Shown piece by piece: positions 35,635 to 44,055 of a stretch of DNA of 64,000 bases. The notes below the pieces were generated by a model, which did no database searches, was not told where the DNA came from, and worked only from the letters and a program-made list of their open reading frames with translations. Position 1 is the first letter of the stretch. Each line of letters opens with the position of its first letter. Source of the DNA: Streptomyces hundungensis. Its GTDB lineage: Bacteria; Actinomycetota; Actinomycetes; Streptomycetales; Streptomycetaceae. The translations under genes and the position numbers were made by a program. Location of the stretch: NCBI RefSeq assembly GCF_003627815.1, contig NZ_CP032698.1, forward strand, positions 7,626,001 to 7,690,000, given 5' to 3'.

Positions 35635-35928
35635 TCGCACGCGGGCCGCGTCGCCACGCTGATCAGAAACGGGCGAGGGCGACAGCTGCACGTCCCCGAC
35701 GACCGTATCCGCACCGTCGCCGGCCAGGTCGTCGGCGTCCCTGCCGTCACCGGCGCCAACACCGCACAAGACGCCGCCGAAAACATCGCGCGCCAGGTCG
35801 CGGCAGGCCGTCCGCACGTCCCCATCGCGGCGACCTACCCCGTCCAGGACATCCGCGCAGCCGTCCAACTCCAGGCGGCCCGACATGTCCAGGGCACGGT
35901 GGTCATCGACCTCACGCCCCACCCCTGA
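35635..35928 (+). pseudogene. 3' relic of an NADP-dependent zinc-type alcohol dehydrogenase/quinone oxidoreductase
   Basis: A frame without a usable start reads GRVATLIRN, then GRPHVPIAATYPVQDIRAAV and VQGTVVIDLTP before TGA at 35926. This matches the C-terminal segment of MDR oxidoreductases (…GRVATL…, VAAGRxHVPIAATYPL…, …GKIVLxP). Everything before it, including the cofactor-binding fold, is missing, with a stop at 35632. It diverges from the AraC gene, consistent with a former regulator-target pair whose target was deleted from its 5' end. Confidence 0.65.
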
Positions 35929-35970
35929 CAGCACCGACAGGGCTCAGCGTCACCCACCCGGCATCCCAGG

Positions 35971-37338
35971 TCAGCAGGAGACCCCCGTCGCTGCCAGCAT
36001 GAGTTCCCTGACGCGGTCGAGGTATTTCGGCACGCCTGCCACCGCCTCCGCGGTGTCCGGCATGCTGATCACCAGGTCGGCACGGTCGGGGAACCAGTTC
36101 AACCACAGCGACACACCGGCCGCGCTGTCCGGTCCCGTCAGGACCCTCGCGTCCGCGCCGAGGTGGTCGTCGGCGCCCGGAACGGACCGGGCATCCGCGT
36201 AGGACGCCATGGGCGGGATGCTCGGGAAGCCTCCCTCAGCTTCGTCGCGAAGAAGTTCCAGAGCCCGGTGCAACGGCACGTCATACGCCTCGCGAGCCCG
36301 CTGGAAGGCTTGTTGTGCGACCGGGATCGCGTCGGTGAGGCGGGATGAGCCGGGCAGCCGGAAGGACAGCGGCACAAGATTCACGAGCCAGCCGTGCACC
36401 TGGAGCAACCGTGGGTAGGCCCTGGTCGACACGGCTGTCAGTGCCCGGTAGTCCTCGTGCCCGTTGAACTCACGCTGTACGAGCGCCAGGGCGGCGAAGA
36501 ACCCCGCTGCGAACCCGCCGCCGTGCCGGGCGCAATGTGCGCGGAACGCGCGGGCCTCGGCGCCGGTGAACACCGGATACTCCAGCCGCGTCGCGGGCAG
36601 CAGTTCACCCTTGCCATTGCCCAGCTCGACGGGGAAGGCGGGGAGATCGCCGTCCTCCACGGCCAGGAAGTCCGACCACGCGGCGAGCTCCGGCGCGGCT
36701 TCCGTCAGCGACGTGGAACGTTGCCATTCACGGCGATTGTGGTCCAGGTAGCCGGGTACCGGCGGCAGATCCACCGGGGCACCGGCGCGGGCCGCCTCGT
36801 AGCGGACGCGGAGTTCATGGAAGAGCAGCGTCAGTGAGTGGCCGTCGGAATAGGCGTGGTCGATCGCGAAGTACACCGTGGACACCGTGTCCCGTCGGAT
36901 CACTCCCGCCAGCGTTCCCAGCCGGCTCACGGCGGTCTGCTCGTCGATTCGCCGGTGCACATGAGCGCGCAGGTCGTCCGTGTCGCTGAAGTCGCCCATG
37001 TGTACTGGGTGCATCCGCAGGGACTCGGGCGGTATGCGGAAGCCGACCAGGTCCTCGGTCGTCAACTCGTACCAGGTGTGGAACGCCTCGTGTCGGCGTA
37101 CGAGTCCCTGCCACGCAGCGGTGAGCGCGTCGAGATCGGCCGGGCCCTCCAGGTCGAACGTCGTGGCCACCCACGGCGATTGACGCTTTTCGGCGGCCCG
37201 CTGGGCGGCCGCCAGGCGGAGGTGCGCCCGTTGGAAGTGGGACGGCGGCACATCGTGCTCCATTGCGGCCCGGTCGCTGGTCGGCCGGAACTCGAACACC
37301 GCACCCGGCTCGGGCCGCCAGTCGAGGATCTGGGTCAT
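35971..37338 (-). CDS. Stand-alone condensation-domain acyltransferase (cluster 2)
   Basis: A 455-residue protein of the size and layout of a single condensation domain. The active-site motif HHxxxDG appears as DHAYSDG near residue 159, with the catalytic second His kept. Other marks are the RRHEAFHTWY stretch near residue 85 and a C-terminal half with SLWLNWFPDRADLVISMPD. Its ATG overlaps the stop of the next C-domain gene upstream as ATGA; a GTG two codons earlier has the better-placed ribosome site (GGAG). Such free enzymes transfer an acyl group from a carrier protein to an amine or alcohol, as PapA-type and stand-alone NRPS C proteins do. Its likely carrier is the ACP at 39.9 kb. Confidence 0.85.
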   Translation of the reverse strand: MTQILDWRPEPGAVFEFRPTSDRAAMEHDVPPSHFQRAHLRLAAAQRAAEKRQSPWVATTFDLEGPADLDALTAAWQGLVRRHEAFHTWYELTTEDLVGFRIPPESLRMHPVHMGDFSDTDDLRAHVHRRIDEQTAVSRLGTLAGVIRRDTVSTVYFAIDHAYSDGHSLTLLFHELRVRYEAARAGAPVDLPPVPGYLDHNRREWQRSTSLTEAAPELAAWSDFLAVEDGDLPAFPVELGNGKGELLPATRLEYPVFTGAEARAFRAHCARHGGGFAAGFFAALALVQREFNGHEDYRALTAVSTRAYPRLLQVHGWLVNLVPLSFRLPGSSRLTDAIPVAQQAFQRAREAYDVPLHRALELLRDEAEGGFPSIPPMASYADARSVPGADDHLGADARVLTGPDSAAGVSLWLNWFPDRADLVISMPDTAEAVAGVPKYLDRVRELMLAATGVSC

Positions 37339-38738
37339 GCGCACAGGGAGTCTCCTTCTCCTTGAGGGACGGGCCGGCCGGCGGGCGAAGGCACGGTTGG
37401 GGACGCCTGGTGGTTCTCGGCCACGCGGGTGGCGGTGTGCGCGACGGCTTGGACGAAGCGCCCGATGCCGGTTCGGGCCAGGGGCGTGTCGGGGAAGCGC
37501 GCCGACAAGTGCACTCCGCGGTCGCTCCTGGTCAGCCACACATACACTTCGGCGGGGCTGTGTATCCGGCTGCGCAGCATGGCGTCCTGCGGGTGGGGCG
37601 GCCTGCCCGCCACGCGGCGGACATCGAGATAGGACACGACGAAACGGGGATGGATCTCCGTACGCAGCATCCGGCTGATGTGGGGGAGCGAACTCTCCGG
37701 CCCCGGCCCCCGGCGACGCAGTTCCGCGGCGGCGAGTACGACGGTGCCGGCGAAGTCGGCCCCGGGAACCGCCGGGATCCGCACCGGGTGCAGGCCGACG
37801 AACCAGCCCGGCGCCGACCGCCACTTGCGGGGCCGGGTGTTGGCGAGGCTGATCAAGGACAGGCATCGTTCGCCCGAGACCCTCGCCGTGGCAAGCGCGA
37901 GGCAGGCGAGCAGCCCGGCCGCGGTTGTGCCCCCGGCCGCGCGTGACGCCGTGGCGAACCTCGTGGTTGCCGACCCGTCGAGCAGCCAACGGTAGGCGCT
38001 GCGCTGGGCGTTCGGTGACTCGGATGCTCCGAGTGGCAGGGGGAAGGCCGGTGTCCTGCCCCGCGCGCCATCGAGCAGCGACCGCCAGGGGGCCGCGAGT
38101 TCGGGCTCGGCCGATGGAACGCCCCCCAGCTTCCGTTCCTCGGCCGCACACTCCAGGGACTGCTGACCGAACGGGTCCTGCGCGCGGCCGTCGAGGGCGT
38201 CCCGGATCTGCCCCGGGATCATGGCCAGCGTGTAGCCGTCCACGACGCCGTGGTCCGCGCCGATGAAGACGGTCGTCCCGTCGGTGCCCTCGACGGTCGC
38301 GAAGACCATCTGCGGCCAGCCCAAGGGCTGGGTGTTCCGGTCGAAGAAGGCCTCGATCTGCCGGCGAACCGAGGCGCCGTCGGCGAAGGTGCCCACTTCC
38401 TCCTGCCGGAGGCTGACGGCGCTCGCGGGAAGCGTCCGGCGCACACAGCGCCCGGGGGCCGGTATCAGCCTGCTGCGCAGATGCTCGCAGCCGCGCAGCC
38501 AGGCCGAGAGCGCGACACCGATCCGCTGTCGGCCTGCCCGGCCCACTGCGAACGACACACCGATCCAGCCGGGAGCAACGTGCCCCGGCCCCCGGCCGGC
38601 CGCCGCACGCACGTGGTGCTCGTGGTTGAGCGCGGGCGGCCGGGCGTCGTCCGCCCAGGCCGTGACCGCGGCGGTCGGAGTCCAGAACACCAGTCGACCG
38701 GCGGGCACCGGGTTACCGCCCAATTCCGTGAATTCCAA
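37335..38738 (-). CDS. Second stand-alone condensation-fold acyltransferase (cluster 2)
   Basis: A 467-residue protein beginning at a TTG, with an alternative GTG 10 codons later (VPAGRLVFWTPT), which I cannot exclude. The active-site motif is ADHGVVDG near residue 164 (HxxxDG kept). Other features fit the condensation/acyltransferase fold: WFVGLHPVRIP, resembling the latch region, and VVSYLDVRRV. It is only distantly similar to its downstream partner, so the two may catalyse successive acyl transfers, or form a pair. The transcript starts in the 280-bp gap shared with the methyltransferase gene. Confidence 0.78.
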   Translation of the reverse strand: MEFTELGGNPVPAGRLVFWTPTAAVTAWADDARPPALNHEHHVRAAAGRGPGHVAPGWIGVSFAVGRAGRQRIGVALSAWLRGCEHLRSRLIPAPGRCVRRTLPASAVSLRQEEVGTFADGASVRRQIEAFFDRNTQPLGWPQMVFATVEGTDGTTVFIGADHGVVDGYTLAMIPGQIRDALDGRAQDPFGQQSLECAAEERKLGGVPSAEPELAAPWRSLLDGARGRTPAFPLPLGASESPNAQRSAYRWLLDGSATTRFATASRAAGGTTAAGLLACLALATARVSGERCLSLISLANTRPRKWRSAPGWFVGLHPVRIPAVPGADFAGTVVLAAAELRRRGPGPESSLPHISRMLRTEIHPRFVVSYLDVRRVAGRPPHPQDAMLRSRIHSPAEVYVWLTRSDRGVHLSARFPDTPLARTGIGRFVQAVAHTATRVAENHQASPTVPSPAGRPVPQGEGDSLCA

Positions 38739-39021
38739 TGTCTTACCGATCCGGCACCATGGGACGTCGATCTCTCAAAACCATCGCGATTCTCCCCTCG
38801 GCAGATTCTCCATCCGGTCCGCAGGAAGTTATCCGAACGCGATGAAATCACAATGAAAGAACGGGTTTTCGCTGATCACCAAGCCAGTGGGGGGCGGCTC
38901 CGGAAGAATTTCCCTGTTCCTCGCCAAGACGCACTGCTAGCGTCTGCCACGTCGTTCGAACAGCACTGCGCCCGTATTGGCACCTCGCCGTTTCTTTGAC
39001 CGGGCCGACGGAGGACAATTC
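38739..39021. promoter_or_regulatory. Divergent promoter region of cluster 2
   Basis: A 283-bp gap between the leftward condensation genes and the rightward methyltransferase operon. It is noticeably poorer in GC (for example GAAATCACAATGAAAGAACG near 38845), as expected for a promoter. GGAGGACAATTC before 39022 is the ribosome site of the methyltransferase. No clear palindrome was found. Confidence 0.5.
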
Positions 39022-39858
39022 ATGAATGTACAAGCAGACACCGAGTGCGGCAGTTCCATGAACGGCAGGCACACGTCCTCGGATTACGCCGCGCTGCGTC
39101 GCGACCCGGAGTACGCCGAGTTGAACCGCGCGCTGCTGGATCTGGTCCCGGCGGGCGCCACACCGACCGTCCTGGATCTGGGGTGCGGCGACGGGGCCGT
39201 GAGCGAGCGGATGTTGTTGCGCGACCCCACCATGACCTTGGTCGGTGTCGACCCCGATCCGGCACTGCTGGAGGCGGCACGGGCCCGGCTCGGCGGCCGC
39301 GCCCGGTTCGTCGAGGGCGATGCCTCCTCGGTCTCCCGGCTGTTCCCACCAGGCGTCTTCGACATCGTCGTCCTGGCCAACTGCATCCACCTCGTGCCGG
39401 ACCTCGCCACCGCACTCGAGGCAATCGGGCAGGTCCTCACCAGTGGCGGACGCCTGGTGTTCAACTCGGCGTTCTACTCGGGCGCGGAGAGGGCGGCCGA
39501 CCTGCCTCGGTACGCCGAGTTGGTCGGCACGGCCCGAAGTGCCGCCCGCAGGCGCGGGCTCCCGTTGACGCGCGCGGACTCGCGACGGCCTGCCGGGCTC
39601 CGCAGAAGCGCCGGTGACTACGAGGCGGCCCTTGAGGCGGCCGGTTTCAAGGCCGTCAGGACCGAGCGGGAATTCACCCTCGGCCCGCGTTTCCTCACCG
39701 CTCTGTGCTCCACTCCGATGTTCGCCGGCGCCGCGCTCCCGGGAGTCGACCGCCACACCGCCGCGGAACTCCTCACCGAGGCGCTGCGAGAACTGCACGA
39801 GCGGTCGCCGTTCACCGTCACACGACGCTGCGTCTACTTTTCGGCCACCCGCGCTTAA
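39022..39858 (+). CDS. Class I SAM-dependent methyltransferase (cluster 2)
   Basis: A 278-residue methyltransferase, with ATG 39022 behind GGAGG. The SAM-binding motif I is VLDLGCGDGAV near residue 52, with the acidic residue in LVGVDPDPA and the post-motif FDIVVLANCIHLV. The C-terminal third is variable and would bind substrate. It begins a three-gene operon with the ACP and ketosynthase, so it probably methylates the carrier-bound chain or its released form. Whether C-, O- or N-methylation occurs cannot be told. Confidence 0.88.
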   Translation: MNVQADTECGSSMNGRHTSSDYAALRRDPEYAELNRALLDLVPAGATPTVLDLGCGDGAVSERMLLRDPTMTLVGVDPDPALLEAARARLGGRARFVEGDASSVSRLFPPGVFDIVVLANCIHLVPDLATALEAIGQVLTSGGRLVFNSAFYSGAERAADLPRYAELVGTARSAARRRGLPLTRADSRRPAGLRRSAGDYEAALEAAGFKAVRTEREFTLGPRFLTALCSTPMFAGAALPGVDRHTAAELLTEALRELHERSPFTVTRRCVYFSATRA

Positions 39859-39881
39859 TTGACCCGACGAAAGGAATCGTC

Positions 39882-40151
39882 ATGACCGAGGTATGGAACG
39901 TCGTCACCCGGGCCATCACCGGAATACGGCCGGACCTTGGCGAGAGCGGGACAGTCATCACTCGTGATGCCGCACTCTTTTACGCCACGGAGACCGGACA
40001 ACCGGTGCTCGGTCTCGACTCCATGGAAGCGCTGGAACTGATCACCGTCCTGGAGCGGGAATTCGGGGTGGAGCTGGCCGAAACCGGCATCCGGATCACC
40101 GACCTCCGCACGGCCGGAGACGTGGCCGACGCCATGGCGGGAGCGCTGTGA
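39882..40151 (+). CDS. Acyl carrier protein (cluster 2)
   Basis: An 89-residue acyl carrier protein starting at ATG 39882 behind GAAAGGAATC. The attachment serine for 4'-phosphopantetheine is in LGLDSMEALEL near residue 47. Acidic helix 2 (ELITVLEREFGVEL) is the usual partner-binding surface. The stop overlaps the ketosynthase GTG start by 4 bp. It is likely the carrier for all cluster-2 enzymes. Confidence 0.93.
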   Translation: MTEVWNVVTRAITGIRPDLGESGTVITRDAALFYATETGQPVLGLDSMEALELITVLEREFGVELAETGIRITDLRTAGDVADAMAGAL

Positions 40152-41380
40152 CACCGCAGGTGGCACGCCGACGTGTGCTGGTGACCGGCATCGGCGTCGA
40201 GTCGTGCGCGGGTTCCACACCGGATGAGTTGTGGGAGGCCCTGTCCACGGGGCGTTCCGCGATCTCGCCGCTGGAGCTCGAAGAGCCCATGCCCTGCCAG
40301 GTCGGTGGCGTCATCGGCGCATTCGATCCCCGCGAGCACATGTCCGCCCAACAGGCCCGCCGTACCTCGCGTTTCCAGCAGTTGCTGTTCGCCGCGGCGA
40401 TGAAGGCGCGAGAGGATGCGCGACTGCGCACAGCACCGGAGGCCCTGTACGTCGGCACGGGCGGAGGCGGGCTTGACGAGACCGCGCGCCTGGTGACCGT
40501 CATGAACCGCAGCGGGTGGCCGCGGATGGACCGGCTCGGGCTGCTCCGCCTGCTGCCCAACCAGGCGGCCGGGCTCGTTGCCCAGGAGATGGCGATCGTC
40601 GGCCCCGTGCTCACCCTCTCGACCGCCTGTGCGGCGTCGACGGACGCCATCGGAGCGGGCCTGCGCGCCGTGCGTGACGGCACCGCCGATGTGGTTCTCG
40701 TCGGAGGGGTGGAGAGCTGGCTGGACACTCCGGCGCTGGCATCCTTCCGCCTGCTGGACGCGCTCTCCCTACGGCCTGCGGCGGAGGCGGCGGTCGCGTC
40801 CCGGCCGTTCGACCGCGATCGCGACGGGATGGTGCCGGCCGAGGGAGCCGCCGTGCTGGTGCTCGAATCCGAACGGTCCGCCCTGCGCCGGGGCGCGACG
40901 GTGCACGGCGAAGTGCTCGGCGCCGCGTCCACCTGCGACGCACACCACCCGGTGGCGCCGCGGGCGGACGGAGCGGTGGCGGCCAGGACGATCGAACTCG
41001 CCTGTGCCGACGCCGGGCTCGACGTCACGGCAGTGGACCTGGTGAGCGCGCACGGCACATCGACCCCGCTCAACGACCGGGCCGAAACGGCGGCCATCAA
41101 GCGGGCGTTCGGCGCTCACGCCCGTCAGGTGGCGATCACGGCCCCCAAATCGGTGATCGGCCACGCGTGCGGGGCGTGCGGGATCCTGGAGAGCGTCGGC
41201 GTACTGCGCGCCATCCGGGAGAAATACGTACCGCCCACCGCCAACCTGGACAACCCCGACCCCCGCTGCGACCTGGACTACACCCCGATCGTGGGCCGCC
41301 CCGCCACCATCGATGTCGCCATCAAGCAGAACTTCGGATTCGGCGGCCACAACTCGGTGGTGGTGTTCGGGGCCGCGTGA
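40148..41380 (+). CDS. Beta-ketoacyl synthase (cluster 2)
   Basis: A 410-residue KAS-II-like ketosynthase with its active site intact: Cys in STACAASTDA near residue 160, His in SAHGTSTPLND, and His in KSVIGHACGA. The Gly-rich C-terminus is NFGFGGHNS. No chain-length factor, acyltransferase, ketoreductase or thioesterase gene is next to it, so it is not a normal type II polyketide set. It may use malonyl-ACP from fatty acid synthesis to extend a starter once, or decarboxylate. Start is the GTG overlapping the ACP stop. Confidence 0.92.
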   Translation: MTPQVARRRVLVTGIGVESCAGSTPDELWEALSTGRSAISPLELEEPMPCQVGGVIGAFDPREHMSAQQARRTSRFQQLLFAAAMKAREDARLRTAPEALYVGTGGGGLDETARLVTVMNRSGWPRMDRLGLLRLLPNQAAGLVAQEMAIVGPVLTLSTACAASTDAIGAGLRAVRDGTADVVLVGGVESWLDTPALASFRLLDALSLRPAAEAAVASRPFDRDRDGMVPAEGAAVLVLESERSALRRGATVHGEVLGAASTCDAHHPVAPRADGAVAARTIELACADAGLDVTAVDLVSAHGTSTPLNDRAETAAIKRAFGAHARQVAITAPKSVIGHACGACGILESVGVLRAIREKYVPPTANLDNPDPRCDLDYTPIVGRPATIDVAIKQNFGFGGHNSVVVFGAA

Positions 41381-41559
41381 ACGGCACGTGCGGCGATGAC
41401 GAGCGACGCCGCATCGGCTGACCCACCGATGCGGCGCCACGCACGCGACCCGCACGCCATCCACCCGGCCACCTCCGCCGACCGACCCCCGCCCCGGCGC
41501 GGGCCGCGGGCGTTGATCGAGCTGAGGGGTCGGGTGGCTAACGCGCAAGCAGCCGGCAG

Positions 41560-41847
41560 TCTGCTGGCCGGCGCGGGAGCCGACCGCATGTTGCCGTCGT
41601 CGTGCTGCTGTTCCGCGGAGCCGAAGACGAGAACCGCGCCGACCAGCAGGGCCATCAGGAGTTGGGAGAGCGCCGTGATCGTCGCCCGGCCCTTGGCGGC
41701 GACCACCCCGATGACGACCACGACGGCACCGACCCCGGCGATCGCCGGGGCATAGTCCCAGAAGACGTAAGGGCGGTAGGGGGCCCGGGGGTCGAGTTCG
41801 AAATGATCGACGAACGGCCACGCGACCACGCAGATGGCGAGCGCCAC
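41560..41847 (-). pseudogene. Small membrane protein, 3' end decayed
   Basis: From a GTG at 41847 the frame reads ALAICVVAWPFVDHFELD, then two clear helices (YAPAIAGVGAVVVVIGVVAA and ALSQLLMALLVGAVLVFGSA), and then EQQHDDG. After that it runs on without stop into low-quality sequence and antisense to the ketosynthase end. The first 90 residues look like a genuine small membrane protein whose stop has been lost by a frameshift or deletion. A 22-bp palindrome lies just upstream. It is the left border of a decayed stretch. Confidence 0.35.
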
Positions 41848-41870
41848 CAGTTCAAGAAGACTGTGCCAGA

Positions 41871-41892
41871 GCCTGAGTACGGGTACTCAGGC
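41871..41892. promoter_or_regulatory. 22-bp perfect inverted repeat
   Basis: GCCTGAGTAC and GTACTCAGGC flank a GG spacer, giving perfect 10-bp half-sites. It lies about 25 bp upstream of the leftward small membrane protein and is a plausible operator. The core TGAGTA-N4-TACTCA looks like a dimeric repressor site, but I cannot name the protein. Confidence 0.5.
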
Positions 41893-42013
41893 GGCCGACA
41901 GGATGCCGTCCTGCGCCGGTTCGTACTCGTCAACACCGGGGTCAGCGCTCAGGCAGCATGAGTTCGCTTGACGACGAAGAAGTTGCGCCCGACCCCAAGA
42001 TCGAGGCCGTCAA

Positions 42014-42253
42014 CTACTTCAGGACGAACTGCTGGAAGCGCCCGTAGCTTTCGTTGGTGTCGCAGCGGAACCGTGTCAGGTGCATCGGCAGGCCGAACGG
42101 GGTCGGTTAGTGCAGTGACGATGTGGTGGGGCCCCGGGCCATGGTGTGGACGTGGGAGGAGCGCAGCACCAGCCGCGTCCTGCCCGAGGCGGCACCTCTG
42201 TAGCCGTCGACGAGGAACGTGTTGGACACGACCAGCGTGGGATCCGTCCTGTG
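42014..42253 (-). pseudogene. C-terminal relic of an unrecognised protein with an in-frame stop
   Basis: On the minus strand one frame reads VSNTFLVDGYRGAASGRTRL, VLRSSHVHTMARGP, then a TAA (42107-42109), and continues in the same frame with MHLTRFRCDTNES and YGRFQQFVLK to a TAG (42014-42016). The continuous sense on both sides of the TAA suggests a broken 3' end of a real gene. The family is not recognised. A second frame over the same bases looks like noise. Confidence 0.3.
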
Positions 42254-42265
42254 GCAAGGACACAC

Positions 42266-43648
42266 TCATAGTGCGTGGGGGAGTAGTTCGTGGTGCCGTG
42301 CGAGGGCTGTCGTGCGAAGGAGGGCGCGAGATTCTTCGGTCACGGTGCCCCGGGTCTTGAGGGCGTGGCAGTTGGGACACAAAGCGATCATGGCTCTTGG
42401 TAGGTCCTCGCCGCCTCTGGCGTGATCGTCTACGTGGTCTACCTCGAGCAGGTAGGACCCGTTGCGGCTACGAGCTGAGGTATAGCGGGGGTCTGGACAG
42501 CGGGGGTTCTCGCAGCTCCCCTGGCTGCGCTCCAGTACCGCGTCGCGGGATGCGGCGATGCGGCTCAGACGCTGCCCAACCAGAGGGCGGGGGGTGTGAC
42601 TCTTACCGTCCCGTACGGCGCGCTCGGCCCGGGCGTTCAATTCGGCATAGCGTAGAGCGGGATCTGCCATGCGGTGCAGCAAGGTGGCGGTCATCCGACA
42701 GCGGTCGAGTGCGCTGGCGGCCGGTTCCTCAGTCGGCAGGGCGAAGTGACCTTCGGCTGAGTCCCAGTCATTGCCGAACTCGCCTTGACGCAGACGTGCG
42801 CACTCCCAGCGGCTTCGGCTCAAGGTCGTGAGCGTGGCGGCTGTGTCCGGCCACAGGGTGCCGTTTGGGAGGCCGTCTCCCGCCCAGGCGTATTCCAGCG
42901 CGGTATAGATGGCGGCGTATTGGACATTTCGTCCGTAGGTGACGACGCGTTTGCCCCGGAGTTTGCGCAGCAGGACGTCGGCCACTTGGCGGAAGCAGGG
43001 GGCGTCTTTGAGTGTCCCGAGCCCGGGATGGGCACGCTGGATCTGCCGCTGGTACCTCTCGTCCCACTCAGGGTTGATGAGTTGATGCCACTTCTTGCGC
43101 CCGCTCGCGGAGGTGAGTGCGATCTCGTAGGGCGTCGTCCGTTCAAGAGGCGTAGCGGCGGTGGGCGATCCTGTGGTGCTGACGGCCAAGATGACCGTGT
43201 CCGGATCATCACGGACGTCCTGTGCCCATTTGATCGCCGCACGGCGGACGGCTTGAACTTCGTCTGCACCAGGCTGCGTCGAGAAGGCGACAGCATCACT
43301 CACACGGTAGACAGGCGACGGTGGAAATACGACCTCGTCCCACCCATGGAGCGTGTGCCCGGGACGCACCGTCATTTTGGGGACTGTCACCGTCTGCGGA
43401 GGACCGAGTACATAGGCGTCCGGACGGAACAGGCTCGACGCACGCAGTCCTTGTTCCTTGAGTTGGTGGGCGGACTTCAGCGTCGTTGGCAACAGTGGAT
43501 AGAGCTGAAGCAACTCCCTGAGGTCAGCGGCCTGCGCGTCCGGATTCGCAACGAAGACCGGGGCGCCGAAGCCGGCGGGTATCGCACCACACACCACATG
43601 CTGCTCTTGCACTGGGTTGAACGGGATGTCAGTGAACTTTGCAGACAT
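42266..43648 (-). CDS. HNH endonuclease fused to a degenerate DnaQ-like exonuclease domain
   Basis: A 460-residue protein, with start taken at ATG 43648 (MSAKFTDIPFNP); no strong ribosome site is near. Near residue 150 the sequence VILAVSTTG-(…)-PYEIALT-(…)-WHQLINPEW follows the first motif of DnaQ/DEDD exonucleases, but the two acidic residues expected in DxETTG are Ala and Ser. The later segment VVTYGRNVQYAAIYTALEY also lacks its Asp. The C-terminal 80 residues form an HNH nuclease: CENPRC, then EVDHVDDHARGG and CPNCHALKTRG, with the zinc cysteines and the catalytic His. It is the only intact-looking gene in a decayed island, so it may be a mobile or defence nuclease. Confidence 0.8.
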   Translation of the reverse strand: MSAKFTDIPFNPVQEQHVVCGAIPAGFGAPVFVANPDAQAADLRELLQLYPLLPTTLKSAHQLKEQGLRASSLFRPDAYVLGPPQTVTVPKMTVRPGHTLHGWDEVVFPPSPVYRVSDAVAFSTQPGADEVQAVRRAAIKWAQDVRDDPDTVILAVSTTGSPTAATPLERTTPYEIALTSASGRKKWHQLINPEWDERYQRQIQRAHPGLGTLKDAPCFRQVADVLLRKLRGKRVVTYGRNVQYAAIYTALEYAWAGDGLPNGTLWPDTAATLTTLSRSRWECARLRQGEFGNDWDSAEGHFALPTEEPAASALDRCRMTATLLHRMADPALRYAELNARAERAVRDGKSHTPRPLVGQRLSRIAASRDAVLERSQGSCENPRCPDPRYTSARSRNGSYLLEVDHVDDHARGGEDLPRAMIALCPNCHALKTRGTVTEESRALLRTTALARHHELLPHAL

Positions 43649-43870
43649 AGGTGTTGATTGCCTCTGTGGTGAACGCCAGTGATGTGTGGCGAACGTATCC
43701 CACGGGGGGCGGGGCCGCGTTCCGGGGCCCGATGCGCCCGAACCGGTCCCGTGCGCGCATGGGCAGTGTGGCCCGTCGATGCTGAGGGGACGACACGGCC
43801 GCGAGCGCTGCTTCGCGTGACGCTGCACTGTCGCGCGACCGGCCAAGCCGTCGCCATATGTCATGTCAAC
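43649..43870. other. Short gap between HNH gene and FG-GAP relic
   Basis: About 220 bp upstream of the HNH gene. The HNH frame stays open through it, but the residues there are Pro/Arg/His-rich and unlike a protein. It probably holds the HNH promoter. Nothing else is seen. Confidence 0.4.
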
Positions 43871-44055
43871 GCGCGGCGGACAATTGGGCTCACTTGCCCC
43901 CGCCCAGGTCCTCTCCATCGGCGACGTCAACGCCGACGGCTACCCCGACCTCGTGGCGAAATACAACGACAACCTATGTATACGGTGGCGATAACCACTG
44001 GTGGTGCCGCCAATTCAATGGCCAGTCCTGGGATGGCTGGTACGACTGCACATAG
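43871..44055 (+). pseudogene. FG-GAP/VCBS-repeat protein relic, frameshifted
   Basis: One frame reads GQLGSLAPAQVLSIGDVNAD then GYPDLVAKYNDN, the FG-GAP/VCBS Ca-binding signature (GDVNADGYPDL). At about 43973-43976 the sense jumps to the next frame, YVYGGDNHWWCRQFNG and QSWDGWYDCT, ending at TAG 44053-44055. Adding one base would restore N-L-Y-V-Y-G. The N-terminal part is missing. This is the 3' end of a secreted FG-GAP protein. Confidence 0.6.

Noticed and set aside
41278..41559. Continuation of the small membrane protein frame antisense to the ketosynthase
   Set aside because: The residues turn into Arg/Ser/Ala-rich noise and overlap a well-supported gene on the other strand.
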